DNA of 64,000 nt, taken from NCBI GenBank assembly GCA_031552825.1, contig JAVBMD010000011.1, forward strand, positions 1 through 64,000, read 5' to 3'. Numbering within the stretch: position 1 is the stretch's first letter; every line of letters begins with the position of its first letter. The stretch is from WQXF01 sp031552825. GTDB lineage: Bacteria; Bacillota; Clostridia; Christensenellales; Aristaeellaceae. Positions 16,966-24,472 of the stretch are shown here, piece after piece. Made by a program: the position numbers and the translations under genes. Below the pieces are notes generated by a model that was not told the origin of the DNA, did no database searches, and worked only from the letters and a program-made list of their open reading frames with translations.

Positions 16966-18005
16966 CCCTCGATGAAATCCGCGCGCTAAGGCTGCACAAT
17001 CAGCGCATTACCGCGCCGTTGAACGGCGCGCCGGAGCGGGTGGTCGCCCATTTGGGCGCGATGCAGGCGCAGGAATACGCGATGGCAAAGTGGGCGGTGG
17101 GGTTGCGCGCCGACGGCGCCGCGGAGGGCGACGTGGAAGCGGCGTTTGCTGATGGGCGCATCTTGCGCACGCATCTGCTCCGGCCAACGTGGCACTTTGT
17201 CTCGCCGGGGGATATCCGCGATTTTGTGCGGCTTACCGCGCCACAGGTACACCGCGTCAACGGCTCGCTGTACCGAAAGAACGAATTGGATGCGGCGACG
17301 TTGACCGCCGCGTGCGCCGTCATCGAAAGGGAATTGCGCGGCGGCGCGCGGCGCACGCGGGAGCAGTTGGCTGCCGCGCTGGGCGAGGCTGGCATTATTG
17401 CCAGCGGACATCGCCTATCCTATATCATGATGTACGCGGAGTTGGCGTGCATCCTTTGCAGCGGCGCGCGCTCCGGCAAGCAATTCACCTATGCGCTGAT
17501 GGACGAGTTGGTGCCATCGGCGGATTTTTATCGTGAGGCGGCGCTGGGCAAACTGGCGGAGCGATACTTTGCCTCGCGTGGCCCGGCCACCGCGCGGGAC
17601 TTTGCGTATTGGTCTGGGCTGTCGCTCAGGGATGCCCGCGCGGGTGTTGCCTCGCTGAGCGCCCGGTTTGTGCGGGAACCCGGCAATGGGGAGGACTACA
17701 TCCTGCCGCAGCCGCCCGGCAAGATTGGGCTAAACGAGCGCGCCACCTTTCTGCTGCCCGACTATGATGAGTACGGCATGGGGTACAAGGATCGCTCGGC
17801 GCTCGCGCCCCGGCACGAACCGGCGGAAGCGCCTTCGATGTATAGCCATTGGTTGGTGCTGCGCGGGCGGATCGAAGGCACTTGGCAGACTGGCGATGGG
17901 AAAAGCGCCGCAGCATCTGTCTCGGCCTATTATGCGCAGGATGCGGGGGAGCGGCGCGAGGTCGATGCGGCACTGTGCCGCTATCAAACGTTTTCTGGGA
18001 AATAA
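16962..18005 (+). CDS. Winged-helix protein, AlkZ/YcaQ-like (HTH_42)
   Basis: A 347-residue protein of the PF06224 type. The N-terminal part carries LGAMQAQEYAMAKWAVGLRA, in which Q35 and Q37 form the QxQ motif used by AlkZ DNA glycosylases. The conserved LRPTWHFVSPGDI motif and a C-terminal LLPDYDEYGMGYKDRSAL also fit. AlkZ and YcaQ excise alkylated bases or unhook crosslinks; many relatives are untested, so glycosylase activity here is an inference. The GTG start overlaps the thiI stop by four bases and suggests coupling; an opening reaching back to 16818 lies inside thiI. A strong terminator follows. Confidence 0.82.
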   Translation: MTLDEIRALRLHNQRITAPLNGAPERVVAHLGAMQAQEYAMAKWAVGLRADGAAEGDVEAAFADGRILRTHLLRPTWHFVSPGDIRDFVRLTAPQVHRVNGSLYRKNELDAATLTAACAVIERELRGGARRTREQLAAALGEAGIIASGHRLSYIMMYAELACILCSGARSGKQFTYALMDELVPSADFYREAALGKLAERYFASRGPATARDFAYWSGLSLRDARAGVASLSARFVREPGNGEDYILPQPPGKIGLNERATFLLPDYDEYGMGYKDRSALAPRHEPAEAPSMYSHWLVLRGRIEGTWQTGDGKSAAASVSAYYAQDAGERREVDAALCRYQTFSGK

Positions 18006-18017
18006 GCAGGCTTCTTT

Positions 18018-18058
18018 CGCGCCCGAACCATTTTGTGTGGTTCGGGCGCGTTTTGTTT
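18018..18058 (+). terminator. Intrinsic terminator after AlkZ-like gene
   Basis: Perfect 13-bp stem (18018-18030 with 18038-18050), 7-base loop, followed by TTTTGTTT. Confidence 0.93.
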
Positions 18059-18094
18059 CATATGCTCTAAAAACTTCTGTGGAGGAGGGAGAGA

Positions 18095-18757
18095 ATGCGC
18101 AGCCTGCTTGCCCGCTTCGCGCTGGCGCTGATATTGCTGATATCGATGACCTTGTTGGCGCAGGCGGAAGCGCCAAAGAAGCTGATCGTCATCGATACGC
18201 AGCGCATGTCCTTGACGCTTTATGAAAATAAGCGCGAGGTTCGGTGCTTTCCCATCGCGGCGGGCACCAGCGATACGCCCTCGCCGATCGGAACTTTCCG
18301 TATTATCGGCCGCTTTATACCCGAGGAACTGCGTGGCTTTGGCACGCGCTTTCTCAGGCTTAACGTGCCTTGGGGCGTCTTCGGTATTCACGGCACAAAT
18401 AAACCCGGCTCTATCGGCAGCCACGCCTCCCACGGCTGCTTCCGCATGTACAACCGTGATGCCGAGACGCTGTACCGGCTGGTACCCAACGGCACGCCTG
18501 TTATCATAGAAAACGGGGCATATGGCGAGTTGGGTACGCACCTTGAAACATTGCATCCGAGCGACCGGAGCGCCGCTGTGTGCGCGGTGCAGCGCAAGCT
18601 GCGCGCGTTGGGCTATTATGGCGGCAATCCCGACGGCATCTTTGGCCCCGGGACGGTAACGGCGCTGCGGGCGTTTTTGAAAGATCGCGGCATGAAGTGG
18701 GAAGAACGCGTGGATGAGCGCGTGTACAACGCGCTCGGATTGATGCTGTTTGAGTAG
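18095..18757 (+). CDS. L,D-transpeptidase (YkuD) with peptidoglycan-binding domain
   Basis: A 220-residue secreted protein. A signal peptide (MRSLLARFALALILLISMTL...AQA, about 25 residues) precedes a YkuD domain with H99, H113 and the catalytic C115 in SHASHGCFRM. A C-terminal peptidoglycan-binding type 1 domain (about 150-215, VQRKLRALGYYGGNPDGIFG) follows. It would form 3-3 crosslinks or attach groups to peptidoglycan outside the membrane. It sits directly before spoIIIAA, so a role in spore cortex or mother-cell wall is possible but unproven. RBS GGAGGGAG. Confidence 0.9.
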   Translation: MRSLLARFALALILLISMTLLAQAEAPKKLIVIDTQRMSLTLYENKREVRCFPIAAGTSDTPSPIGTFRIIGRFIPEELRGFGTRFLRLNVPWGVFGIHGTNKPGSIGSHASHGCFRMYNRDAETLYRLVPNGTPVIIENGAYGELGTHLETLHPSDRSAAVCAVQRKLRALGYYGGNPDGIFGPGTVTALRAFLKDRGMKWEERVDERVYNALGLMLFE

Positions 18758-18786
18758 GTATATCCGCAGGTGGACGAGCATAGCAT
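18758..18786 (+). promoter_or_regulatory. Candidate sigma-E promoter of spoIIIA operon
   Basis: GTATATC (18758-18764), 14 bases, then CATAGCAT (18779-18786), 27 bases before spoIIIAA. Spacing and boxes resemble the mother-cell sigma-E consensus, which drives spoIIIA in Bacillus. The match is partial. Confidence 0.45.
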
Positions 18787-18812
18787 GAGAGCAGGCGAAG
18801 GGAGGGGACGGC

Positions 18813-19721
18813 ATGCCGTGGAGAACGCATTTGCAGGCCTACCTCCCGCTGCCGCTGCTGCAAGCTGTACAAACGCTTTCGCCTGCGCAGGCTGCCGATG
18901 TCCGGGAGATCCGGCTGCGCGCCGGACAGCAGGTGGAGTGGGTGCTTTCGCCTGGCGCGAAGGCGGCCGATGCGTTGGCGTGGGCGCCTGACGCGCATGC
19001 CATCGCGCGGATGGCGCAGGGCTTTATGCAACACTCGGCCTATGCGCATCAGGAGGAACTGCGGCAAGGGTACTTGACGCTGCCCGGCGGGCATCGCGTC
19101 GGCCTGTGCGGGCGCGCGCTGCTCACGGAAAGCGGCGGTATCGCAGGCTTGCAGGATATCGCCTCGCTGTGCGTACGAATCGCGCGGGCGGTGCCGGGCG
19201 CTTCGGATTGGCTGATGCCGCTGCTGCTGTCCGAGGCGGGCGAGGCGCGCAGCGCGCTGGTGTTTTCCGCGCCCGGCATGGGCAAGACCACGCTATTGCG
19301 CGACGCGGTGCGCCAGCTTTCGGATCATCACGGTCAGCGCGTCTGTGTGGTGGACGAGCGCTCCGAGATCGCCGGGTGCGTGCAGGCTAAGCCGCAGATG
19401 GAGGTCGGTTCGCGTACCGATGTGCTCGACGCTTGCCCTAAGGCGGTGGGCATGATGCTGTTATTGCGCGCTATGTCGCCGCAATGGCTGGCGGTAGATG
19501 AAATCGGGCGCGCAGAGGATGCGGAAGCGTTGCTGGAAGCCGCGCGCTGCGGTGTACCGGTGCTGGCGACGGCGCATGCCGGGGAGATCGATCAACTGCT
19601 AGAGCGGCCGATGATGCGCCCGCTGCTGCAAGCGCGAGCATTCGCGCGCTATATTCGGCTGGACGCGGGCGCGCGGTGCGGCGGCGTGTGGGATGCGCAG
19701 GCAAATCCGCTGGATGGATAG
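18813..19721 (+). CDS. spoIIIAA: Stage III sporulation protein AA (ATPase)
   Basis: A 302-residue secretion-type ATPase. Walker A is SAPGMGKTT (residues 152-160), DERSEIAG follows it as in SpoIIIAA, and Walker B is WLAVDEIGRAED. In Bacillus the mother cell makes this protein to power the SpoIIIA-SpoIIQ feeding-tube channel across the forespore membranes. It is the first of eight consecutive genes in standard order. RBS GGGAGGGG is 5 bases before the ATG. Confidence 0.94.
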   Translation: MPWRTHLQAYLPLPLLQAVQTLSPAQAADVREIRLRAGQQVEWVLSPGAKAADALAWAPDAHAIARMAQGFMQHSAYAHQEELRQGYLTLPGGHRVGLCGRALLTESGGIAGLQDIASLCVRIARAVPGASDWLMPLLLSEAGEARSALVFSAPGMGKTTLLRDAVRQLSDHHGQRVCVVDERSEIAGCVQAKPQMEVGSRTDVLDACPKAVGMMLLLRAMSPQWLAVDEIGRAEDAEALLEAARCGVPVLATAHAGEIDQLLERPMMRPLLQARAFARYIRLDAGARCGGVWDAQANPLDG

Positions 19722-19737
19722 CGAGCGAGGTGGGGGC

Positions 19738-20271
19738 ATGCGGTGGATGATGGCGCTGCTGGCTGGGCTGGGCTGCTGTGCGCTGGGGCTGGCGGTGGCG
19801 GGTGCGGCGTCGCAGCGCATGCAAATGCTTGCGGCCTGCGAACAGGCGCTTCGCTGCATCCGTACCGGCATTTGCCTGCGCGGAGAAGTGCTGGCGGACG
19901 TGCTGCGCGGACTTCCGGCGGCCGATGCGCAGGAGCGCGCTTGGGCGTATTTCTTTGGCGTGCTGGGCGAGGCGCTGGCGCTGCGCCCCAGCGCGCTGCT
20001 GGCGGAAGAATGGGTCGTTGCGTGGCGGCAAGCCGCCGCCAAACATCCGCCCCTGCGCACGCTTAGTGAGGAGGATACCAAGCTGCTTTCGCCACTCTGG
20101 GAGGAGTTGGGGCGCACGCCGCGCACCGCGCAGGAGGCGCTGCTCGACCACGTGATGGAAGCCGTGGCGGCGCACCGTGCGCATCTGCGCGAAAAACTGG
20201 AGGACACCCGGCGCGTGTCGCGCACGCTGGGCATGCTGGGCGGATTGGCGTTATTTTTGCTTTTGATATAG
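19738..20271 (+). CDS. spoIIIAB: Stage III sporulation protein AB
   Basis: A 177-residue protein with a hydrophobic N-terminus (MRWMMALLAGLGCCALGLAV) and a hydrophobic C-terminal tail (GGLALFLLLI). The two-ended anchor is typical of SpoIIIAB, a GspF-like component of the SpoIIIA complex. The ATG at 19738 follows GAGGTGGGGGC; an earlier in-frame ATG at 19693 overlaps spoIIIAA and lacks a ribosome site. Confidence 0.88.
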   Translation: MRWMMALLAGLGCCALGLAVAGAASQRMQMLAACEQALRCIRTGICLRGEVLADVLRGLPAADAQERAWAYFFGVLGEALALRPSALLAEEWVVAWRQAAAKHPPLRTLSEEDTKLLSPLWEELGRTPRTAQEALLDHVMEAVAAHRAHLREKLEDTRRVSRTLGMLGGLALFLLLI

Positions 20272-20283
20272 GAGGGATCGTCT

Positions 20284-20481
20284 GTGAACATCGATCTGCT
20301 GCTGCAAATTGCCGGAGTGGGCATCCTGACGGCGGTGCTTTCGCAGGTGCTTAAACGCACCGGGCACGACGACATCGCCATGATGGTATCACTGGCAGGG
20401 CTGGTGATCGCACTGCTGATGGTGGTTGGTTTGATCGCGCAGCTTTTGAACAGTGTTCGGAGTATCTTTCAGTTTTACTAA
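20284..20481 (+). CDS. spoIIIAC: Stage III sporulation protein AC
   Basis: A 65-residue protein with two membrane segments, the size and pattern of SpoIIIAC (IDLLLQIAGVGILTAVLSQ, then MMVSLAGLVIALLMVVG). It starts at GTG, 5 bases after a GGAGG. Part of the membrane base of the mother cell-forespore channel. Confidence 0.9.
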   Translation: MNIDLLLQIAGVGILTAVLSQVLKRTGHDDIAMMVSLAGLVIALLMVVGLIAQLLNSVRSIFQFY

Positions 20482-20511
20482 GGCTAGGTGATGCCGAGAG
20501 GAGGGCTGGGC

Positions 20512-20898
20512 ATGGACGTGATGCAAATGATCGGCATCGGCATCGTCGGCGCGCTGCTGATGCTTTCGTTGCGCGATGTCCATCCCGGGATGGCGCTGAT
20601 GGTGTCGCTGGCGGCGGGTTCGCTGATCGCCGTGGCGCTGATTGGCAAGCTTGCCGGGGTGGTGGCGGTGATGGGCAACCTCGCCGCCAAGGCACAGCTC
20701 ACCGATGGATACCTGTACACCATGGTGCGGGTGATCGGCGTTGGCTATCTCTCGGAATTTGGCGCGCAGGTTTGCCGCGACGCAGGCGCTGGCGGCATCG
20801 CCGCAAAGGTAGAATTGGGCGGCAAACTAATCATTCTGGCGATGGCGGCGCCGATCGTGGTGGCGTTGGTCGAAATGATCGTGAGCGTGCTGCGATGA
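20512..20898 (+). CDS. spoIIIAD: Stage III sporulation protein AD
   Basis: A 128-residue membrane protein related to SpoIIIAC but longer, with about four hydrophobic segments and the family's VGYLSEFGAQVCRDAG motif. The ATG at 20512 follows GAGAGGAGGGCTGGGC. Its stop overlaps the next start (ATGA at 20895). Confidence 0.9.
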   Translation: MDVMQMIGIGIVGALLMLSLRDVHPGMALMVSLAAGSLIAVALIGKLAGVVAVMGNLAAKAQLTDGYLYTMVRVIGVGYLSEFGAQVCRDAGAGGIAAKVELGGKLIILAMAAPIVVALVEMIVSVLR

Positions 20899-22067
20899 GC
20901 GGCGCCTTGAAGAAACGGTGGATCGGGGTAGCCGTCTGCATGCTGCTGATCCTGCTTGCCGCGCCGGTGCGCGCCGAAGGGAATCCGTTGCTGGATGAGC
21001 TGGGCAACGTGTTGCGCAGCATCGACTTTGCGGCGTTGGATCGCTCGATGGAGGACATGCTCGGCCCGCAAAACGGATGGAATACGCAGCGGTTGGTCGA
21101 CGGTTTCGCGCGCGGCGAGATGGCAATCGATGCCGGGGCACTGCTGCATCGGTTGCTGGCGCTGCTGATGCGCGCGCTGCAAAGCAACGTGGCGCTGGCC
21201 ATCGCCATTCTCGTGCCTGCGGTGCTGTGCAGCATTCTCACGCAAATGCGCGCCTCATTCGAATCCGACAGCGTTGCGCAGATCTGCCATTACGCTTGCT
21301 TCGCGCTGGTGTGCATCCCGATGGTGCGCAATTTGGTCGCGCATATCGGGCAGGCGCGGGAAACGATGGACGGCATCTATCGCGCCATGCAGGCGCTGTT
21401 TCCAATGCTGCTGACGCTGCTGGCGGCAGTGGGCGGCAGCGCCTCCTCGGCCTTTTTTCAGCCGACGGTGATCGCGGCGGCGGGCACGATGACCACGCTG
21501 GTGCGCGATGTGACGCTGAATTTGGCGCTTTGTTCGGCGGCCATTACCGTGGTGGATCATCTTTCGGAGCACATGCACTTGGGGAGGCTGGCCAGCCTGC
21601 TGCGCACCGCCGCTAACTGGACGCTGGGCGTTTGTTTTACTGTATTCATTGGCGTGATGGTGGTGCAGGGCATGAGCGCCGCCACGGTGGACGGCATCAC
21701 CATCCGCACAGCCAAGTACGCCATCGACAACTTCGTGCCGGTGATCGGCGGCATGTTCGCCGACACTGTGGACGCGCTGGTAGGCAGCTCGCTGCTGGTC
21801 AAAAATGCGCTGGGCGTCACTGGCCTGTTGGCGCTTGCGCTGTCGCTGGCGGTGCCGCTGACCCGGCTGCTGGCAACGGCGCTGGTGTATCGCCTGTGCG
21901 CCGCGATTCTGGAGCCGGTGGCCGATGCGCGGCTGGTGGCTTGCGTCGGGGATTTTTCGGGCATCTTGGTCACCATCTTTATCACCATGCTTTGCGTCGG
22001 CGCAATGTTCTTCCTGCTGGTGGCGCAACTGCTGGTGGTGGGGAACCTGACCGTTATGCTGCGCTGA
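20895..22067 (+). CDS. spoIIIAE: Stage III sporulation protein AE
   Basis: A 390-residue polytopic membrane protein with an N-terminal signal-like segment (ICMLLILLAAPVRA region), a ~70-residue outside loop, and at least seven further membrane segments. GSSLLVKNALGVTGLLAL and AAILEPVADARLV match the SpoIIIAE family. It is thought to form part of the export channel of the SpoIIIA complex. It is translationally coupled to spoIIIAD by ATGA overlap. Confidence 0.93.
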   Translation: MSGALKKRWIGVAVCMLLILLAAPVRAEGNPLLDELGNVLRSIDFAALDRSMEDMLGPQNGWNTQRLVDGFARGEMAIDAGALLHRLLALLMRALQSNVALAIAILVPAVLCSILTQMRASFESDSVAQICHYACFALVCIPMVRNLVAHIGQARETMDGIYRAMQALFPMLLTLLAAVGGSASSAFFQPTVIAAAGTMTTLVRDVTLNLALCSAAITVVDHLSEHMHLGRLASLLRTAANWTLGVCFTVFIGVMVVQGMSAATVDGITIRTAKYAIDNFVPVIGGMFADTVDALVGSSLLVKNALGVTGLLALALSLAVPLTRLLATALVYRLCAAILEPVADARLVACVGDFSGILVTIFITMLCVGAMFFLLVAQLLVVGNLTVMLR

Positions 22068-22088
22068 TGCGCCCAAAGGAGGCTGGTT

Positions 22089-22631
22089 ATGCAGGCGCTG
22101 TTCGCCTTTGTACAAAAACTGTGTGCGCTGGTGATGGTGGCGCTGTTGGCGGATCACCTGATGCCTTCGGGTACCATGCGCAAATATGCGCGGTTGGTAT
22201 GCGGCATGCTGGTGCTTCATATCATGGTCTCACAGGCGTTCGCGCTGATCGGGCGCGGTGCGCCGGACGTGGCTGCGCAACAGTGGACGCAGCTGATGGG
22301 CGAGATGAGCGCGCAGCCGGATCGGGCGGGGAGGGAGGCGGCGCTGTCCGCCCATCAGCGCCAAGCGCAGCACATGATCGCAAACCGCGCACGGGCTGCG
22401 GGCATGCAGGAGCCCGCGGTGTCAATCGCGTGGCGCTCCTCCGGCGAGATTGCCGCCGTGATCCTGCGGGAACGCGAGCCAAGCATCGAGGCCGGGGCAA
22501 GGCTCACCGGCGGCGCGCAGACACCGCCGCCGCAGGCCGATGCGCAGCGCGTTTGCGGCGCGGTAGCGGAGATGCTAGGCTTGCCGGTTCAGGCGGTACT
22601 GATACAAAAGGAAGGGGAAGGAGCACCTTGA
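22089..22631 (+). CDS. spoIIIAF: Stage III sporulation protein AF
   Basis: A 180-residue protein with two N-terminal membrane segments (MVALLADHLMPSGTMRKYAR is the family signature between them) and a soluble C-terminal ring-building-motif-like domain. RBS AAAGGAGG. Its stop overlaps the TTG start of spoIIIAG. Confidence 0.88.
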   Translation: MQALFAFVQKLCALVMVALLADHLMPSGTMRKYARLVCGMLVLHIMVSQAFALIGRGAPDVAAQQWTQLMGEMSAQPDRAGREAALSAHQRQAQHMIANRARAAGMQEPAVSIAWRSSGEIAAVILREREPSIEAGARLTGGAQTPPPQADAQRVCGAVAEMLGLPVQAVLIQKEGEGAP

Positions 22632-23047
22632 ATGTACGCGCACTGTGGGCAAAGCTGCGGGGTATTCGCCATTTGGAATGGATTTTGCTGATGGTTCTGG
22701 TGGGTGTAGCGGGTAGTATTTTTATGCAGGCGTCGGGAGCCCCGCGCGCCGGTGCGGGACAAACTGCGCTGGAGAACCGCCTGTCGCAGGTGCTTTCGGC
22801 GGTGGAGGGCGCTGGGCGCGTGGAGGTGATTATTCACATGGCGATACCGGAAAGCGCCGCCGTACAGGTCGGCGCATTCGGCGAACCGGCGCAGGGAAAG
22901 GCCGAAGAGCGCCCCGGCGGCGTAATCGTTGTGGCGGAGGGCGCGGATCAGCTTTCGGTGCGGCTGGCATTGGCGCGAGCGGTTCAAACGCTGCTGGATC
23001 TGCCTGCTTCGGCGGTGGAAGTATTGCCAAAGGAGCGTACGCAATGA
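22628..23047 (+). CDS. spoIIIAG: Stage III sporulation protein AG, short form
   Basis: A 139-residue protein with one N-terminal membrane segment (LEWILLMVLVGVAGSIFM) and a ring-building motif of two parts: LENRLSQVLSAVEGAGRVEV and GVIVVAEGADQLSVRLALAR. The Bacillus SpoIIIAG is about 230 residues and carries a long insert (the beta-triangle) between these parts; only about 25 residues stand here. It starts at TTG, overlapping the spoIIIAF stop (TTGA), with GAAGGAG 5 bases upstream. A longer in-frame opening back to 21632 lies within spoIIIAE/AF and is rejected. Confidence 0.85.
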   Translation: MNVRALWAKLRGIRHLEWILLMVLVGVAGSIFMQASGAPRAGAGQTALENRLSQVLSAVEGAGRVEVIIHMAIPESAAVQVGAFGEPAQGKAEERPGGVIVVAEGADQLSVRLALARAVQTLLDLPASAVEVLPKERTQ

Positions 23048-23097
23048 AAGCGGAAAGAAATCCCGCGCGCAATAATAACCATTTAGGAGGAGAAACC

Positions 23098-23658
23098 GTG
23101 GAAAAGGTAAAAAAGACCCTAAAAAAAGGCATAAGCCAGCGCACAACGGTGCTGCTGGTGCTGGTCGGCTTGCTGGCGGTATCCAGCTATGCGAATTATC
23201 GCATGAGCGCCCAGAGCGCAGCGCTGCAAACCGAGTTGCCGGTGATCCGCGTGCAGGGTGCGACGCCCACCGCGCAGCCTAAACAGGGAGCGCCGACCAC
23301 CGCTCCGGCGGAAAACTCCTTTGCGGCATACCGCGACCAACGCGGCGCTTCGCGCGCGCAGGAAATCCAGATGCTCGATCAGATGATCGGCGATTCCGCC
23401 GCCAGCCCCGACACCGCCGAGCAGGCGCGCAGGCAAAAGCTGGAGCTTGTGCGCGGCATGGAGCAGGAGACGGCGCTGGAAGGGCTGCTCAAAGCAAAAG
23501 GTTTTGAAGACGCACTGGTTTCGGCGCGCTCCGGCGCGGTAACGGTGGTCGTGAGGCGCGAGACGCTCAGCGCCGCCGAAGCCACGCAGATCCTAGAGCT
23601 CGCGATGCGCGAGACCGGCGAAGCGGCTCGCAATGTAAAAATAATCCCGACAAAATAA
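23098..23658 (+). CDS. spoIIIAH: Stage III sporulation protein AH
   Basis: A 186-residue single-pass protein: membrane segment TVLLVLVGLLAVSSYANY near residues 15-40, a variable linker, then the EscJ/PrgK-like ring domain with EGLLKAKGFEDALVSARSGA and the family-typical DQMIGDSAAS before it. In Bacillus it crosses the outer forespore membrane and binds SpoIIQ. I chose GTG at 23098 because TAGGAGGAG precedes it; an ATG at 23044 overlaps spoIIIAG and would bury that site. Confidence 0.9.
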   Translation: MEKVKKTLKKGISQRTTVLLVLVGLLAVSSYANYRMSAQSAALQTELPVIRVQGATPTAQPKQGAPTTAPAENSFAAYRDQRGASRAQEIQMLDQMIGDSAASPDTAEQARRQKLELVRGMEQETALEGLLKAKGFEDALVSARSGAVTVVVRRETLSAAEATQILELAMRETGEAARNVKIIPTK

Positions 23659-23668
23659 TGCGGGGGAT

Positions 23669-23697
23669 TTGTCAATCCGGCGTGAATCTGGTATACT
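23669..23697 (+). promoter_or_regulatory. Promoter of asp23-amaP operon
   Basis: TTGTCA (23669-23674), 17-base spacer, TATACT (23692-23697), 28 bases before the ATG. A vegetative promoter separates this module from spoIIIA. Confidence 0.8.
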
Positions 23698-23725
23698 AAA
23701 GGGCATCACCAAGGAGGTGCTGTGC

Positions 23726-24430
23726 ATGAATCAGGATTTGCCGGTTCAGGTCGACCCGATCGAAGGAAATGGAACGATTATATACGCGACCGAAGTGATC
23801 GCGACCATTGTCGGCGTCGCGGCGGCTGAGGTTGAGGGAATCTCCAGCATGGCCGGTGCGGCGACGATTTCAGAATTGCTGGGCGGCCGCCCCAAGAATA
23901 TTGCGCGCGGCGTGAAGGTTGAAGTCGGCGCGGAGGAAGTTTCGGTGGACGTATCGGTGATCGTCGACTACGGCATGCCGATCCAAACAGTGGGGCGCAA
24001 CGTGCAGGAAAACATCCGCAAGTCCATTGAGACCATGACGGGGTTGCACGTGATTAAGGTGGACGTTCATGTGTTAGGCGTCAGCTTCGAGAAGGAAAAC
24101 AAGGAGCTGGAGCAGGGGCAGGAGGTTGCGCGTCTGCAATTTGGTCAGGATACCGCCGTCAGCGGACTCCTGAAGGACGAGGCCGTGGAGCGCCCGGCGC
24201 GCGTCGATGCAAAGGTAACCTTAGAAGAGAATGCCGCAGGCGAAGACGAAGCGGCAAAAAAGCGCGGCCGCGCCGAGATAAAGGAAGCTGCGGAGCAGCC
24301 GGAGCCGGTGGCGGCTGCCGAGCCCCTCGCGAAAACCGCTCCGCAAGAGGAGCCGAAAAAGGACGAGAGCAAGCCGCCCAAACAGCAAAAGAAAGCAAAA
24401 AAGGGCGATGCCCCCAAGCCGGAGGCCTAG
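23726..24430 (+). CDS. Asp23/Gls24 family envelope stress protein with charged tail
   Basis: A 234-residue protein. The first ~140 residues are an Asp23 domain (IYATEVIATIVGVAAAEVEG, ARGVKVEVGAEEVSVDVSV, VQENIRKSIETMTGLHV). The remaining ~90 residues are a low-complexity, highly charged tail rich in E, A, K and P that ordinary Asp23 proteins lack. Asp23 proteins attach to the membrane through AmaP, encoded next. RBS AAGGAGG; an earlier in-frame start at 23669 overlaps the promoter. Confidence 0.88.
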   Translation: MNQDLPVQVDPIEGNGTIIYATEVIATIVGVAAAEVEGISSMAGAATISELLGGRPKNIARGVKVEVGAEEVSVDVSVIVDYGMPIQTVGRNVQENIRKSIETMTGLHVIKVDVHVLGVSFEKENKELEQGQEVARLQFGQDTAVSGLLKDEAVERPARVDAKVTLEENAAGEDEAAKKRGRAEIKEAAEQPEPVAAAEPLAKTAPQEEPKKDESKPPKQQKKAKKGDAPKPEA

Positions 24431-24472
24431 CTGCGTCCGCTCGCAGGCGAATGGAAGGAGTTGTCCTATCGT

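Noticed and set aside
21255..22220. 321-codon minus-strand open frame within spoIIIAE
   Set aside because: Q/H/R-rich shadow of a membrane-protein gene; no motif.
21632..22627. N-terminal extension in frame with spoIIIAG
   Set aside because: It overlaps spoIIIAE and spoIIIAF in other frames; the TTG at 22628 with its ribosome site explains the gene.
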